In this document: piece by piece, positions 22,401 through 34,200 of the stretch
Layout: each line of letters starts with the position of its first letter
Position numbering within the stretch: position 1 is the first letter of the stretch
DNA from: Gymnorhina tibicen
Taxonomy: Eukaryota; Chordata; Aves; Passeriformes; Artamidae
DNA: 64,000 nucleotides
Assembly (NCBI GenBank): GCA_013399875.1
Contig: VXAZ01008127.1
Coordinates: forward strand, 124,001 to 188,000
Direction of reading: 5' to 3'
Program-made: the position numbers and the translations under genes
Notes under the pieces: model-generated
The model's input: only the letters and a program-made list of their open reading frames with translations
The model's database searches: none
What the model was told of the DNA's origin: nothing

Positions 22401-23936
22401 TGTGGCACCTCTCTCAGACCCCGATGGGTAATGAGTAATGATGAGTAAGAGGCCCATCGTTCTCCCAGTTCTGCTCAGCACTTGAAAATCCGTGATGAAA
22501 CGTTCCCTTGTGCCTGTTGCTGATACAGAGCTCTCCAGCTCACGCCCGGTTGCACCCGTGGGACGCCAGCAGGTGCCAGGGCTGCCCTGGGGGCTGGAGG
22601 ACGGGCTCTGGCATTTGGCTGCCCCCACACCAGGTCAGGTGTGCTGAGCCTGCTGTGCTTCAGGAGCCTGGAGCACACAGCCCTGCTTTGCACAGTGGGA
22701 ATGAAGTCTTTCCTGGCAGCAAACCCTTGTCTTTTCCTGAGAAGCATTACTGTATAAATAACACCCATTGCTTTGTCTTGTAGTAGATTCTATTCATATG
22801 AGTGGTGTGTCTTCCAACTCCTATTTTTCCCTCTGTGTTGTTGCTGTAGCCAGCCCTTCATCAATGAAATACAACACTTTTCAGGACCTTTTCTTTAATT
22901 CTGAAATTTCATAGAACATACCTGTTATTTTGACGTGCTGACCAAACTTCATGCTTTCGGGTGTTTTCTGAGAGTTTTAAGAGCTTTTTTTGAGAGGTTA
23001 TTTTGGTTTTTATTTTGGATTTTTCTTATCAGCCACCAGGTTTGGAAGTCTAATAACTTATTTTCGTGCTAGCCACAGTTTCTTTTTTCTTCCTGGACAT
23101 TTTTTCTGAAGGGACCAACACATAGCACAATTCAACTTAAATTTCTAATCCCATGCATTCCTCAAGGCAGAAACCTTTTGTGCCTAATGATGCATCTGAG
23201 TCTAAGAACTGTATGTGGATAAAATCTTTCATAGACCAATTAAAAAAATAAGTCTTAGATTAGCCACATCATAATTACAGAAAAAATACGTATAGATTTG
23301 AGACATTCAGATTTAATTCCCTCAACTTACATTAAGTTGCACTATTTCAGGTGTGTCGTAAGAGACAAACTCAGTGGATATTCAGAACAAAAGCTTTCCA
23401 GCTGCTCTATCCAGGTTCAGTGAGTGGACAGGACTATAATTTTGAATATATGCAGTCTTTTAGGGCTACTGATTTAACAAGTAACTGAGTAATGGCTTGT
23501 GTCACAACCCTATTAAAATTCTGCTAGTAGATCCCCTTGAAGTGCCTCTTTAAATAGTACCTGCTACAAAAAAGGTATGTAAAAAATACACAGATTCACC
23601 CTATAAATTGCCAAATCTCAGGAGCAGCCTTTGTGCACAGATCTGTGCAGGATTCTCAGCCCCCTTCCTTGCTCTGAACTGTGCACCCTTTTAGGACACC
23701 CATATCTCCAGGAGACCTGCCTTTGTCTCTGATAATTTACTGTCCAGCTCAGGCATCCTCAGTTCTCAGTGCTGAAAACGGAATAGAAAAAAATTTAGAC
23801 TTAAAAGCGACTGCATTGAAGCTAATCCTTGGACCCATCCTTCAGTGTAGGGGTCTCAGTAGAATAAGCAGGGAATTCTGCCTAAAAATAGTATGCAGTG
23901 ATAATTCTGCATAAAAGAGTTGTTACACTTTGTGGC

Positions 23937-23980
23937 ATAAAATTAATTAATTAATAAATAATAATAATAATGGTAATAAA
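23937..23980. repeat. AT-rich microsatellite (TAAT)n/(TAA)n
   Basis: AATTAATTAATTAATAAATA runs into AATAATAATAATGG, a short compound tetra-/trinucleotide repeat within the probable GAS7 3' UTR. Confidence 0.85.
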
Positions 23981-24943
23981 AACCCAAGACTTTTTTTTTC
24001 ACAGCAGTTGCTGAGAAGAAGCATTCTGGCCCTGGAACTCAAAAGCTGGGTGTGATTTCAGGGATCTCACATCTGCTGACGTAATAATCATAGTCATGTT
24101 AATCCCAGAATTTGGGAATGGTTGGCCTGAAATCCCCTGTTCCCTTGGGGTTTTTTGATGAAATGATTGAGATGATCAGAGTAGCCTAAGGAATCTGGAT
24201 GTCCATACTCTTTTAGGCCAAAAACACTCTTTAGGGACAGCAGCCTCTCTCCATAATGAAAACAGCAGGTACTAGTGTTGGACAAATACTTTCTTCTCCT
24301 TAGATGATTTCCTTGTTTTCTGCAACGTGAGACAGTGTGAGAATTCCACTGGGCAGTTCTGCAGATGCTGCAGTAGCAGGGGTTCACAGGCAGGCCAGAT
24401 CACCAGTCATACACTAAATCAGAGTTTTCTACCAAAATAAAGTTGCTTATTTGGTCCTTTTTTGTGTAAGTTTTCCTAAATACTTCTAAATTTCTAGGAA
24501 AGTTGTCTTTTGCCAGTACTAATGACTTGTTTTTAAAGATGCTTAACCAAAATTTTATAACCTTCCCATAAATTTTGGCTGACTAGACCCCTTAAATAGT
24601 TTATTTATCATACAGCCTCTGTCTGGGTTACTAGTAAATCTTGGATCATTGTGGAAATTACAGGACAGCTTTTGTTCCCTAAGGATAGATGAAGGAATCA
24701 CTTGCTGAACTTAAGCTGAATGAAGAAAAGATTTAAAGGGCAGATCTTCAGCTCGGGTAAACTGGCAGGGTTCAGTGGAAGCTACTTGATGTCAGCTGTG
24801 GATCTTGTCCTTCAGCGTTGAAGGCATTTCCTATATGTAATTTTTCTGTCTTACTGTAAAACAATTTCATATGGTTAAACTGTATTTTCCTATATTGTTC
24901 TGCAAGTTTATATACACCGTAGTGCTCATCTCATCTCCTGTAA

Positions 24944-24949
24944 AATAAA
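24944..24949 (+). terminator. Candidate GAS7 distal poly(A) signal (AATAAA)
   Basis: CTGTAAAATAAACTGTACAG lies about 8.1 kb after the GAS7 stop, followed by T-rich sequence. It would define a very long 3' UTR isoform. Inference only. Confidence 0.35.
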
Positions 24950-27289
24950 CTGTACAGAGACACATTGAGCATGGAATTGTCTTTACCCAGCTGCTTTTTC
25001 TTCTCCCACAGCCCCACACCGTGTGAGTGCAGTTTGATTAAAGACACCCTGTGGGGTGCCACGTGCACGTGGACTTTGTTGATAGGAGCTTAGTGCAGCT
25101 TGAATTTGCAGCCACATCACTGGGGTGCAGTCTTCTTGTGCTTGCCCTTTTCAGATCTTCACATGATTTTCAGACACGTGTGGTTCCTACAGTTTCTCCA
25201 GAAATCAGTTTAAGAAACGCCTGTGGTTAAGTGGTTCTTGAGCAAGCAAGATGACCATGAGCAGCCTGAGAGCAGCTGCCATGGAATTGGGTGTGTTTTC
25301 ATGTTTTAAGTGATCTGGAGGTCTTCCCCATCCAGTCAGTCCTTTACCTTCAAGCTTCACATGCAGCTTGAAGCTCAGTTGAAAACACTGCTATAAAATG
25401 TTGTTAATAAATGTTGTCAGTGTTTGAGTTAACATGCATGCTGACAGGTTTTCTGACAAAGTCAAAATCAGGCCTGCCAAAATCCTGTCTAACCCAGCAC
25501 CTGCCTGTGGAAGGGGCTCAGAGCACCCAGGGGGTCACAGTTCTGCAGAACACGAACCCACCTTCGAGCAGCGTGTGACTCTTGGAGGCGGCACGTCCAT
25601 ACATCTCAGAAACCTCAGTGGAGACTGCTTCTAAGAATTTTTCCAGGTTTGAACTCACCTAAGAATTGGTTTCTGCAACCCCCTGCACTCAGTGGGCTTG
25701 TGCATGGAGGTGGGAAGTGGTGACAGAGGTCTGCACACTCTTCTTGGAAAGGAGAAGACACTCAAGGTGAGACATGGAAAAAGTTCCAGGTGGAAGCTTG
25801 GTTTTCACAGCAATGTCTTTGCACCCTGTCCAAAGTTGCCTAAATCTATTTAAGAAAACCCCTCAGAATGCCGTTTCAGATTCAGGCCTGAACTTAAGCA
25901 GTGCTCTGGACCCCGTGGGCCAGCCCTAAAGCAGGTGAGTCCTGTGGGTCCTCTTGGGGGGCCTGGCAATGATGTGTTGGATCTGTCTTTGTCTGTGTTG
26001 GCCACTGTACACACAGAGAGACAACTCTGCCTTGCAGGGCTTAGGATGGACAGCCAGCCAGCCTGCAGAAGGTCACAGGTGCCTGTGATGGTTTGCAGTG
26101 CTCATGGAGGAATTCGCATAAGGCCATTGAAATACTGCTGGGAGTCAGTTGAGAAAGTTAAACTTTCTCTGCAAGGTGAGTGGGCTGAAAGTGTTTTAAA
26201 CCTTCCAAGGTCAGTGTGACCTGTGTTCTGCATGAGGCCCTTAGAAGTAAAGCTGTGTGTAAAGTAAAAGTAGAGCTATGTGCAAAGTGAGAGCCATTGG
26301 TTTATCTCAGAGCTTGTAACCTTTCCCGGTCTGCTACACCACCACCATCTCTGTCGTGAGGTTTCAGTGAGCACAGTGGCAGTTTCTGAACTGATGGCCA
26401 GAGGGCCCAGGGAATGCTGTTTGCACAGCTTGCTTTGAGCTGACCTCACACACAAGGGAAGTTTCGGCAGCCGGGATCTTCTAGCCTGACTCAAACCACA
26501 GAAATACTCACGTCCTATTTCTTACTTGGGGAAGTTACTGTCTCGGTCCTTATACAAATGAAAAAAAATTACAAACATGCACTAGTGAAGTATTTATTGC
26601 AGAGACAAACAGTCCAACCTCAGTGGTCTGCGCTGCAGGCTGTTTGCACTGTTGTTTTCACAAGTCCCTGAAAGCAGAGGATGAAAACCTCCAGCTCAGA
26701 TTTGATTTTGACTTCCTGTTTTACAAAGTACAAAACCAAACACTCAAATCTCTCAGAGCTACAGCATAAGTTAGTCTTTTTATTTACAGAGCTGTGATTT
26801 TTTTTTTCTTCTTTTTTTTTTTTTTAGACTTAGCAAATGTTTTAAGGTTGTGTCATTTGTCTCTGGTTCTTTGCTCAGAGAGACTGGGTTTTTGTATCAG
26901 CTTCTTGGATGTCTTTAAGCAGACATCTAGAGTTCTAGAGTGCCAGTCAGCTCTGCTCAGAGGCTTCAGGGGCTCTTCCCACTACCCTTCCACTTCCTGC
27001 GAGTCCGTGGAAAAGGGAGGAGGGCTGCTCTGTGATGGAATGTGGAAATGTGGGGTTAAGGCCAGACACCTTCCTAGCACTGCTCACAGTTCTCGGGGAT
27101 CTGTCACGTTGGCTCACGTTATCATGAAAATACCTGCAAGTCGTGTTCAGTGAGCAGCCTGGCTGCTGTGGTGCTTCCATGTATTACAGGCAGGTGTGTG
27201 CTCGGTGCCTTTTTGACCTTTGTTGCTTTATGCTTTTCCTCTGTTGCTGAAACAAATCCATTTCTTACCTCCCAAGTCTGTGGAACGTA

Positions 27290-27370
27290 AAAGTCTGGAT
27301 TAGGCCAAAGGTCCATGTAGTCAAGTGTCCTGGTGTGACAGCGACTCGTAAGCAGCACTTTCACAGGGCA
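27290..27370. repeat. Possible ancient amniote repeat remnant
   Basis: GGCCAAAGGTCCATGTAGTC followed by AAGTGTCCTGGTGTGACAGC resembles the widespread reptile/bird dispersed motif of the form AGACCAAAGGTCCATCTAG...CAGTATCCTGT. It is heavily diverged, so family and extent are uncertain. Confidence 0.35.
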
Positions 27371-28499
27371 GGGTGGGAGAAGAAAGCTTTGGAATGAATT
27401 ACATGAAATACGTTGTGATTCAACCCGAGGCTGCACTTCGATCCCCTGCTCAGGGACTCCCTTCCCCAGCAGTGCCAGTGCTGGAGTTGAACGGCACTCA
27501 ACAGATTTTTTGCCTCCCTGGAGATTGATGAACAGTTCAGTCAGTGATTGATAATTGATCTTCTGTGATATCTTTCTCATCTAAAGTTTAATAAATCCAC
27601 CCCTTTCGTCCCCTGGAAGACAAAGGAGAAAGGAAAAAGCTGAAGAATTCTTCCTGATGCCTTTTTGTTGGTTTTGTTCTTTTCCTTAGTTCTTCTAGGT
27701 GGTGTTTTGCACCCTCTTTGCTAAGCCAGTGTGATGAACACGACACACAAGGAAACAGCCTTCGAGCCTTTGAGGGCTGGCTGTGTGGCAGCTGAACTTT
27801 AATTTCCTGGGGCTAATTGCAATGACGAAGTTCACAAGCAGCTGCTCCTCACTGTAGTTGTGTGTGGCTCCAGGAATGACTGCAGAGATATCTAAACTCG
27901 AGATGACATTTAGCACAGCAGAGAGTTTGTGAGATTTGAAATGGCAGGTGGAAAAAAACAGTTAAAAATCCAGAAGTGTGGTTGCTATGGAAGCTGGAAA
28001 AGACGATGTCAGCATAATAACATAATGACGAATTTTACAGATCACAGAATTTTCCTTAATGGGAGCTCAGACTGATGAGGAAAGGGAGGAAAATTCCAGA
28101 ATCCAATGAAAAGAAGAAGCTGTATCCTGAAAGGAAGGACCAGTATTATCGATTCCAAGGCATAACTGACAGAGCTTTCCAGAATGGAATGTTTATGCTT
28201 TACTAGTTGAGCCTCTGAGGCACAGACTCTGGCATGTAGAAGCAATATATTTAACAAAGAATGTAAGTACACATGAATAATTAGCATAGAGTTGACATCT
28301 CTGGCTGTAGGAGGAGCCACTGTGTCTGGAAGGGTGTGCTCTAGGTGTAGTAAAATATAAAAGATTTATAGCATGTCTCACAACAGATTACTGAGCTGGA
28401 ATAAACCTTATTTGTACGTATCAGATCAGTTATCACACCACATCTAATGGCAAAGCTCTTCTGAACCCCACAAGCTATTCTGGGCTTGGAATGCAATTC

Positions 28500-28517
28500 T
28501 TTTTTTTTTTTTTTTTT
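28500..28517. repeat. Poly(T) run
   Basis: Eighteen consecutive T on the plus strand, intergenic between GAS7 and GLP2R. It could be the A-tail of an unrecognised minus-strand insertion, but no element body is visible. Confidence 0.85.
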
Positions 28518-30975
28518 GTCGTGCAAATTTTGACAGAAAGCAAAATCCTTGGCAAAGACAACTCCAAAGCTGTGGGAGTCAGGTTTTGGCATGGGTTGTC
28601 TCTGACGTCCTGAGCATTAATGTGCCACCTTGGCTTACTGAATGGATTGACTCAGCAGAGCCCAAACTCCCAGGGAGGAGGGAGGAGCATGGGCTCTCTC
28701 ACCAAGAGGGAAGAAGCCTTCACCTCCTGCCAGGCTTTCTCATCATGCAGTGGAAATCTGGGGAGTAAAGGTGAGCAACCAGTTGATAAAGAGCAAAGAG
28801 CTGTTACCAGGTCTACACAAGCAATGGGGGAATTATCTGTTGTCTGATAATTAATCAATGTGCAAATTAGATACATAATTTACATAAAACGCCACTTGCA
28901 AACGAACACCAGTTTAGGTCAGTCTGTCTCCTCCACTCTTGTTTTGTCAGAAGAAGATCCTATTTCTCGTCCTTCCGACTGCTCCTGTGCGTCCAGGCCG
29001 TGCTCTCGCAGGATCCCTGCCTGCTGCCGCTGCTTTTATCAGCTCCTGGGGCTGCAGGGTCCCTGCAGGGGCTCCACAAAGGGTGGGAGCAAAATCCCAG
29101 GAGCATTCCTGGCTGCAGACCTGCAAGTTCCCAGGAGGACAGTCTGCTGTTCCTACCACTGACTCTGACTATATGTGAATTGTGAAGTTCGCTGCTGTCT
29201 CCTAGAAATGGTTTATTTAGAAGCGAGGAGCTCGTAATGATTGTGTGAAATAAATAATGCTATATTCTTATGATGAAACTTGCTGTTATCTACTTAGAAA
29301 CGTGCTTTCAGAAGGAATCCATGTGATGGTTGTTTTTATCAGACCTCAGGCCAACAGGACCTGCTTACATAACAGCAGTTGATTTTGATAAACTGAAAGA
29401 GGCAAAAAGCCCAAACACATAATAAGAAAGGAGAAAATGCAGCTGCGGGGACTGCTGTTAGGAGAACAGAAAACTGCTTTCTTGACCATATGAAACTCTT
29501 TAAAATGCAATTAAAAAGCAAACTGTTTCACTGAGATACCATAAAATCTTACAATTTTGACATTTTTAACACCTAAGTAAAACACATTCTAAATCACTTC
29601 AAGCTCTTTAATGTCTTAAACGGCTCTGGAAGAAATCAGTCTGTTTTAAATTGAGGAAGACACAGTGTAGGTATGTGTGGTGTCTGGTGTTTCCAGTGGC
29701 TGCTGAGGAAATCCATTGCAGTAAAATACTATATAAGAAGAATGCACATTCTAGTAAAAAACCTTTGAAAAACTGCAGGTAAGTTATTTTAAAATGGATC
29801 AAACATTTACAGTTTATTAATATATTACTGAAATATACAACTTCGGATTGATTAAATAGGTTAACACAGACAGAACTGTAAAATAAATACTTCTTTAAAG
29901 TGCCAGAAGTATGTTCTTGAACTCGTGCTAGTCAATGAATTGATCTGTTCTTTGCAACAGAAGAGTATTTCATAACTGCCAAAAGCTGAACCTTTGTAGC
30001 CTGAAAAATAATCATAAAAGCATTGGTAAGTTATATAAGCTGGATCATAGAATATGAACAAACTCGGTTGCATTTCATGGGTCTCTGGATGAGTTCGTAT
30101 GTGAGAAATGAAACTTCACCGTGGCTCTTGTGAGATGGTGGAAGAAGGATTTCACAATACTCTTCTGGTGCTGTCACAATCCCACGTCTTCATCCGTTTT
30201 GGGTCCCCTGGGAGGAAGGTGGAGGCAGCGCTTACCACTGAGCTGCTTTGTCATTAGGGACACACGGAGGGCAAACCGGAAGTCACCACAGAGACACACA
30301 GCTCGTGTCAAAAGAAATAACAGGAAAAAAATAAGGTAACAAAAATGGTAACAGAACATTTCGTTTGGGCCCGTTCCCATGGAAATATTTTGGGTTTTCA
30401 TCTCATAATGACATTTCCTTTAGGTGAAGATGCTCAAAAATGTAAGCAAGAGTTTGGTTCTTCCCGAGTTTGTTTTTTGGGTTTATATATTATACACACA
30501 TATATATATATATTTGGTTCTGGTTTGGTCTAAAATTGGGGTGGTTTTCTTGAGATGGGGTATGATTTCAGTCTGTGAAGAAAGGAGTCTTCCATACACA
30601 TCTCTCTATTTCTGAGCCACTCCTATGAGAAACCAACAACTTCTCATTACCTGACTCGAAGGGCAGTCACGTGTGGATGAAGCTGCTGGTGCACACTGTG
30701 TCTCCAGAGCCTTTCCAGAGTTCATCCTGCTGCCTTGTGTGCGTCGCAAAAGCAAAAATGTCAGCTCAAAGCAAAAGTGATCCACCCAGAAGACCTCTTC
30801 TACCCAGCCACACAGGTTAGCAACATCCAGAAAACGTTTTTCTCAGCCCAAGGAAACTTGGGAAACATCTGGGATATCAACTGCTTCGTCCTTGCACTGC
30901 ACATCCCAGAGCTCTGAGCAGTCTGGAGGTGAGGGATCTTTGCGAACCCTGCCTGCTGGGAGGTGGGACAGCTCT

Positions 30976-31293
30976 CTAGATTTCGCTTTCCTCAAAGACT
31001 TCCTCGGTGGTCTCCCCGGTGGTGACCTCTCCCTCGCTGCTGTCGGACATGCTCATCTGCGGGGGTCCTGGGCTGGGGTCCGTCCTGCGCCTCCCCAGCG
31101 CCCGCTGCAGCTGCACGCCCCAGGGCTTGCTCACCTCCAGGCAGAAGTGGTGCTTGCTGCTGAGGTGCTGCTTTTTCCTTTTCTGTGAACACTTCCTGAG
31201 GTATTTGATGTTTTCCCCGAGGAAGCAGAGTCTGCAGCCGAAGGGATCTGCCAGCAGGAAACGGGACCACTGCTTCTGGAGCTCTGCTTTCAC
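30976..31293 (-). CDS. GLP2R: GLP2R terminal coding exon: helix 8 and cytoplasmic tail
   Basis: The acceptor is CCTCCCCTCAG (minus strand). It encodes [20 protein letters not shown] and then a Ser/Thr/Glu-rich tail ([19 protein letters not shown]) ending FEESEI; TAG at 30978-30976. The acidic Ser/Thr cluster fits GPCR kinase phosphorylation (inference). Confidence 0.96.
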   Translation of the reverse strand: MKAELQKQWSRFLLADPFGCRLCFLGENIKYLRKCSQKRKKQHLSSKHHFCLEVSKPWGVQLQRALGRRRTDPSPGPPQMSMSDSSEGEVTTGETTEEVFEESEI

Positions 31294-34200
31294 CTGAGGG
31301 GAGGAGAAAACAGTCTGGTCATGGTAAATGTCATGTTGGCCACCCTGTAGTTCACTAACACAAATACTAGTTGTAAAGTGAGAGGGACTGCGAAGTGCTG
31401 AGCTTCCTGCCCCTTTGGGGTTCTCCTTGCACCTGGCGGGGTCCTTGTAGGGTAGGAACAGACTTGTTTGCTAAATCAATCTGAAGAGTCCAACCTCTTC
31501 ACTCCGACTTAAGAAGGCTTTTCCTGTGCAAATCTGATGTGTGTGAGAGCTCGAGTGACTCCCCTGTTCACAGTCTGCTGGAGTGAGGAGGAGGAGGAGG
31601 AAAGCCCAGGGGCTGTGGAAATGAGGACTGTGCAGCTTTGCCCGAGTGTCGTGCTGGTGTAGCTGGTTTGTTCTGTCACAGCTTTTTATCTGGTGGCCGG
31701 ACGGAAATCCTCGGCACTGATGTCCCGCTGCCTGCACCCCAGGAGCCACAGTGCAGAGGGGGGCAGGCTCTAGCCCTGTGTTGAGGAGGAGGAGGGCTTC
31801 CCCTGGCTCTAAGCAGCAGCACTTTGGCCTGAGGGTTCAGCTGCATCAGGTGGCAGAAGGCCAAAAGAGCAACTTTTAACCGGTGGTGAGAGCTGCTGGC
31901 AACTCTGCCCTTCGCACATGTCAGACAAGCACTTCCCTACTGCACACAAGTGCCAGCTCTCTTTTTTTGTTTAGATAGTTCTGAAATTGCTGCAGAAAGT
32001 CTGGGGTTTCAGCTGATGAAAGGACTGGGTTTTAGGAGGGTGACCATAAGCCTCTAGTGGTATTTCAGACACCCCAGGCTATCCATACCTCCACAGGGCT
32101 ATCACCACTCAGGCTTCAATGGAAATACTTTGCATTTGAGTCCAAACCTGTGGCAGTTCTTGCTGTTCTCTTCACACAAAACCATTTTACCAGCTCCAAA
32201 GAATGCATACACGCTCTCAGTCAGCAGAGCTGGTCAGTACGTTCATCCTTCCTGGTGTCATTGAGATACTTTACTAGTGAGCTAAAAACTTCTCTCACAG
32301 CATTGTGCCTTACCTCTCCGTTAGCAAAGCAATAGAGAACTGCTACCAAAAAACCCTGCAGGAGAAAGGGAGTGAGAGGGAAAAGTCAGTGCGCAGGAAA
32401 CACCTGAAGCTTTACTTTAAAGGTGACATTAGAGTTAAAACCATGAATATAAACAGTGCTCCTTAACTTTCAGTACGGAAACTCGTTGCCTGCATTTTGT
32501 TATTAATGACGTACCCAGTCACTTGTTTTGGTGCAGTTCCTTGGCAAGTGCAGGGCACATTTTGTGCAGACGCTGAAGAACAGACTATAAACCCCAGTTT
32601 TATCCTCATTTTGCTACCACATAGTATTTTTTTCCCTAAGTAGTGCTGTTTTACTGTGACTGCTGCTGTTTCCAAACGTGGTAAAATAAAACAAAAAGTG
32701 CAGCTTGGTTTCTCATATTATCTATATGCTTGTTGGGTTTGTGTTTTGGGTTTGTGTCTACTGAGACAGATCTCTTTTGGGTGCTTCTTACAAATTATTT
32801 CTATATTAAGTGATTGGTGTGAGTTCAAAGTTCAGCTGTATTGAGTGTTCTGGCCATATCAAATTGCTGTTTTTCCTTTGAAACTGATTTAGACAAACAC
32901 CTTAAAAAACCCTGGAGATACAACTTGTTTTAAACCAACCCCTAAATTACTCTTTCCATTTGCCTCTCTGTGTCTGTGTTTGATGTCAGACTAAAGCAGC
33001 TTACAGGCTGCATCTCAGCCCCACAGGCTGGCACAGACATGCAGATTTATTCCCACTGCTTCAGGAAATTCCCTTTTTTGGTGAGTCTAAAGGCATCTGT
33101 GACACAAGTTCTGATTAAGAGAATAAATACTCTGAGTCCCAGGACAGTGTTTATATCACAGCTACAAAGGTGCAGCTCAGCTGACAGCATTCAATTGTTC
33201 TCACACTCTCACTTTTCCAGAAATGTTTCTGCTTTTCTCAGACAAAAGTTTAAAAAGAAATTCACATACACAGAAGCTTCAACATTTTTCATTATACCTA
33301 GCATTAGCCAACAGCATTCTGAGCCTGCTGTAATTTCCTAGCAGTCCTGAAATATTTGGAGTCATTAATTCCTTAAGCATATGTGCAGTAAGTATGAGAA
33401 GAAGTAGTTTATCTGCCACAGCAGTGGAAATGGGGACAGGAGAAATAGCAAAGAGAATTGCTTTTTAAAATACAAAAAAAAATGATTTATTTCTATCCTT
33501 TTCCATGCTTCATCTGGGTTATGGTAGGAAGATAAGAGTTCACTGGAGTTAATAATAGATGATATTAAGTACAAATTGTAATATAATAATTACATTGCAT
33601 AAATACATAGTGTATTATCATCTAATATTTTAAATATTTAAATATATTACAATATATTAAATACAAATTTACTAGCTTAAAAAGCAACTTCTTATGCAGA
33701 ACTTCTGCTCCTGAAGGCAAGTCTCTTTTTTGGGGGGGTAGAAAGTTCATGACTCTGCTGGGTGGTTTGGGGTTTGTTTTTTTTTTGCTATGGGTATGAA
33801 CTCGTAAATTTGGCCTCACAGGCACCGCAAGCAGAAGCAGGATTTAAACCACACAGCAGTGCTGAGTCCTGTGCCTGCTCAGCCTGGTGGTAGCCACTGT
33901 GAGAAGGGCAGGGACTCAGCAGATCAGGAGCTGCCTGTGTGAACATCCCTGGGCTGGTTCCAGGTTGTAAAAACCTCTGTGAATCCCATTCAGTGCTGCT
34001 GCAGGAACAGAGCATGCAGTGACAAGCAGAGGCACTGTAAAATCGCACCAGAAGGTGGAAGACTTCACTGATAATTTATATTTGATGTTCACTTTATATC
34101 CTGGTTTCTTTAGTGCTTACTCATTTTTCTCCCAATAAATTGATTTTCCCACTTAGAAAACCTCCTGATGCGTTGTGACTTCTCAGACACGTTTTCAGAA

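Larger units (their letters stand above)
16801..24970 (+). other. GAS7: GAS7 3' untranslated region, probable extent
   Basis: After the stop codon the sequence is T-rich and lacks further exons. An AATAAA lies at 19185-19190 after a long stretch without recognisable repeats; another lies at 24944-24949. Known mammalian GAS7 transcripts have multi-kilobase 3' UTRs, so either end is plausible. That the whole interval is transcribed is inference. An ambiguous base (N) sits at 19402. Confidence 0.45.
24971..30975. other. Intergenic between convergent GAS7 and GLP2R ends
   Basis: About 6 kb, part of which must be GLP2R 3' UTR at the right side. It contains poly-T runs (26797-26825, 28500-28517), a TA/CA-rich patch at about 30485-30515 and a possible ancient repeat near 27295. 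I found no recoverin-like EF-hand exon and no RNA gene. Confidence 0.6.

Noticed and set aside
27122..27580. 152-codon minus-strand open frame considered as a recoverin candidate
   Set aside because: No EF-hand pattern; part of it overlaps a probable ancient repeat.
30485..30515. TA/CA-rich patch read as a possible TATA promoter
   Set aside because: It is simple-sequence repeat downstream of the GLP2R stop with no gene starting nearby.
30892..31297. Plus-strand open frames over the GLP2R tail exon
   Set aside because: Antisense shadows of the GLP2R terminal exon.
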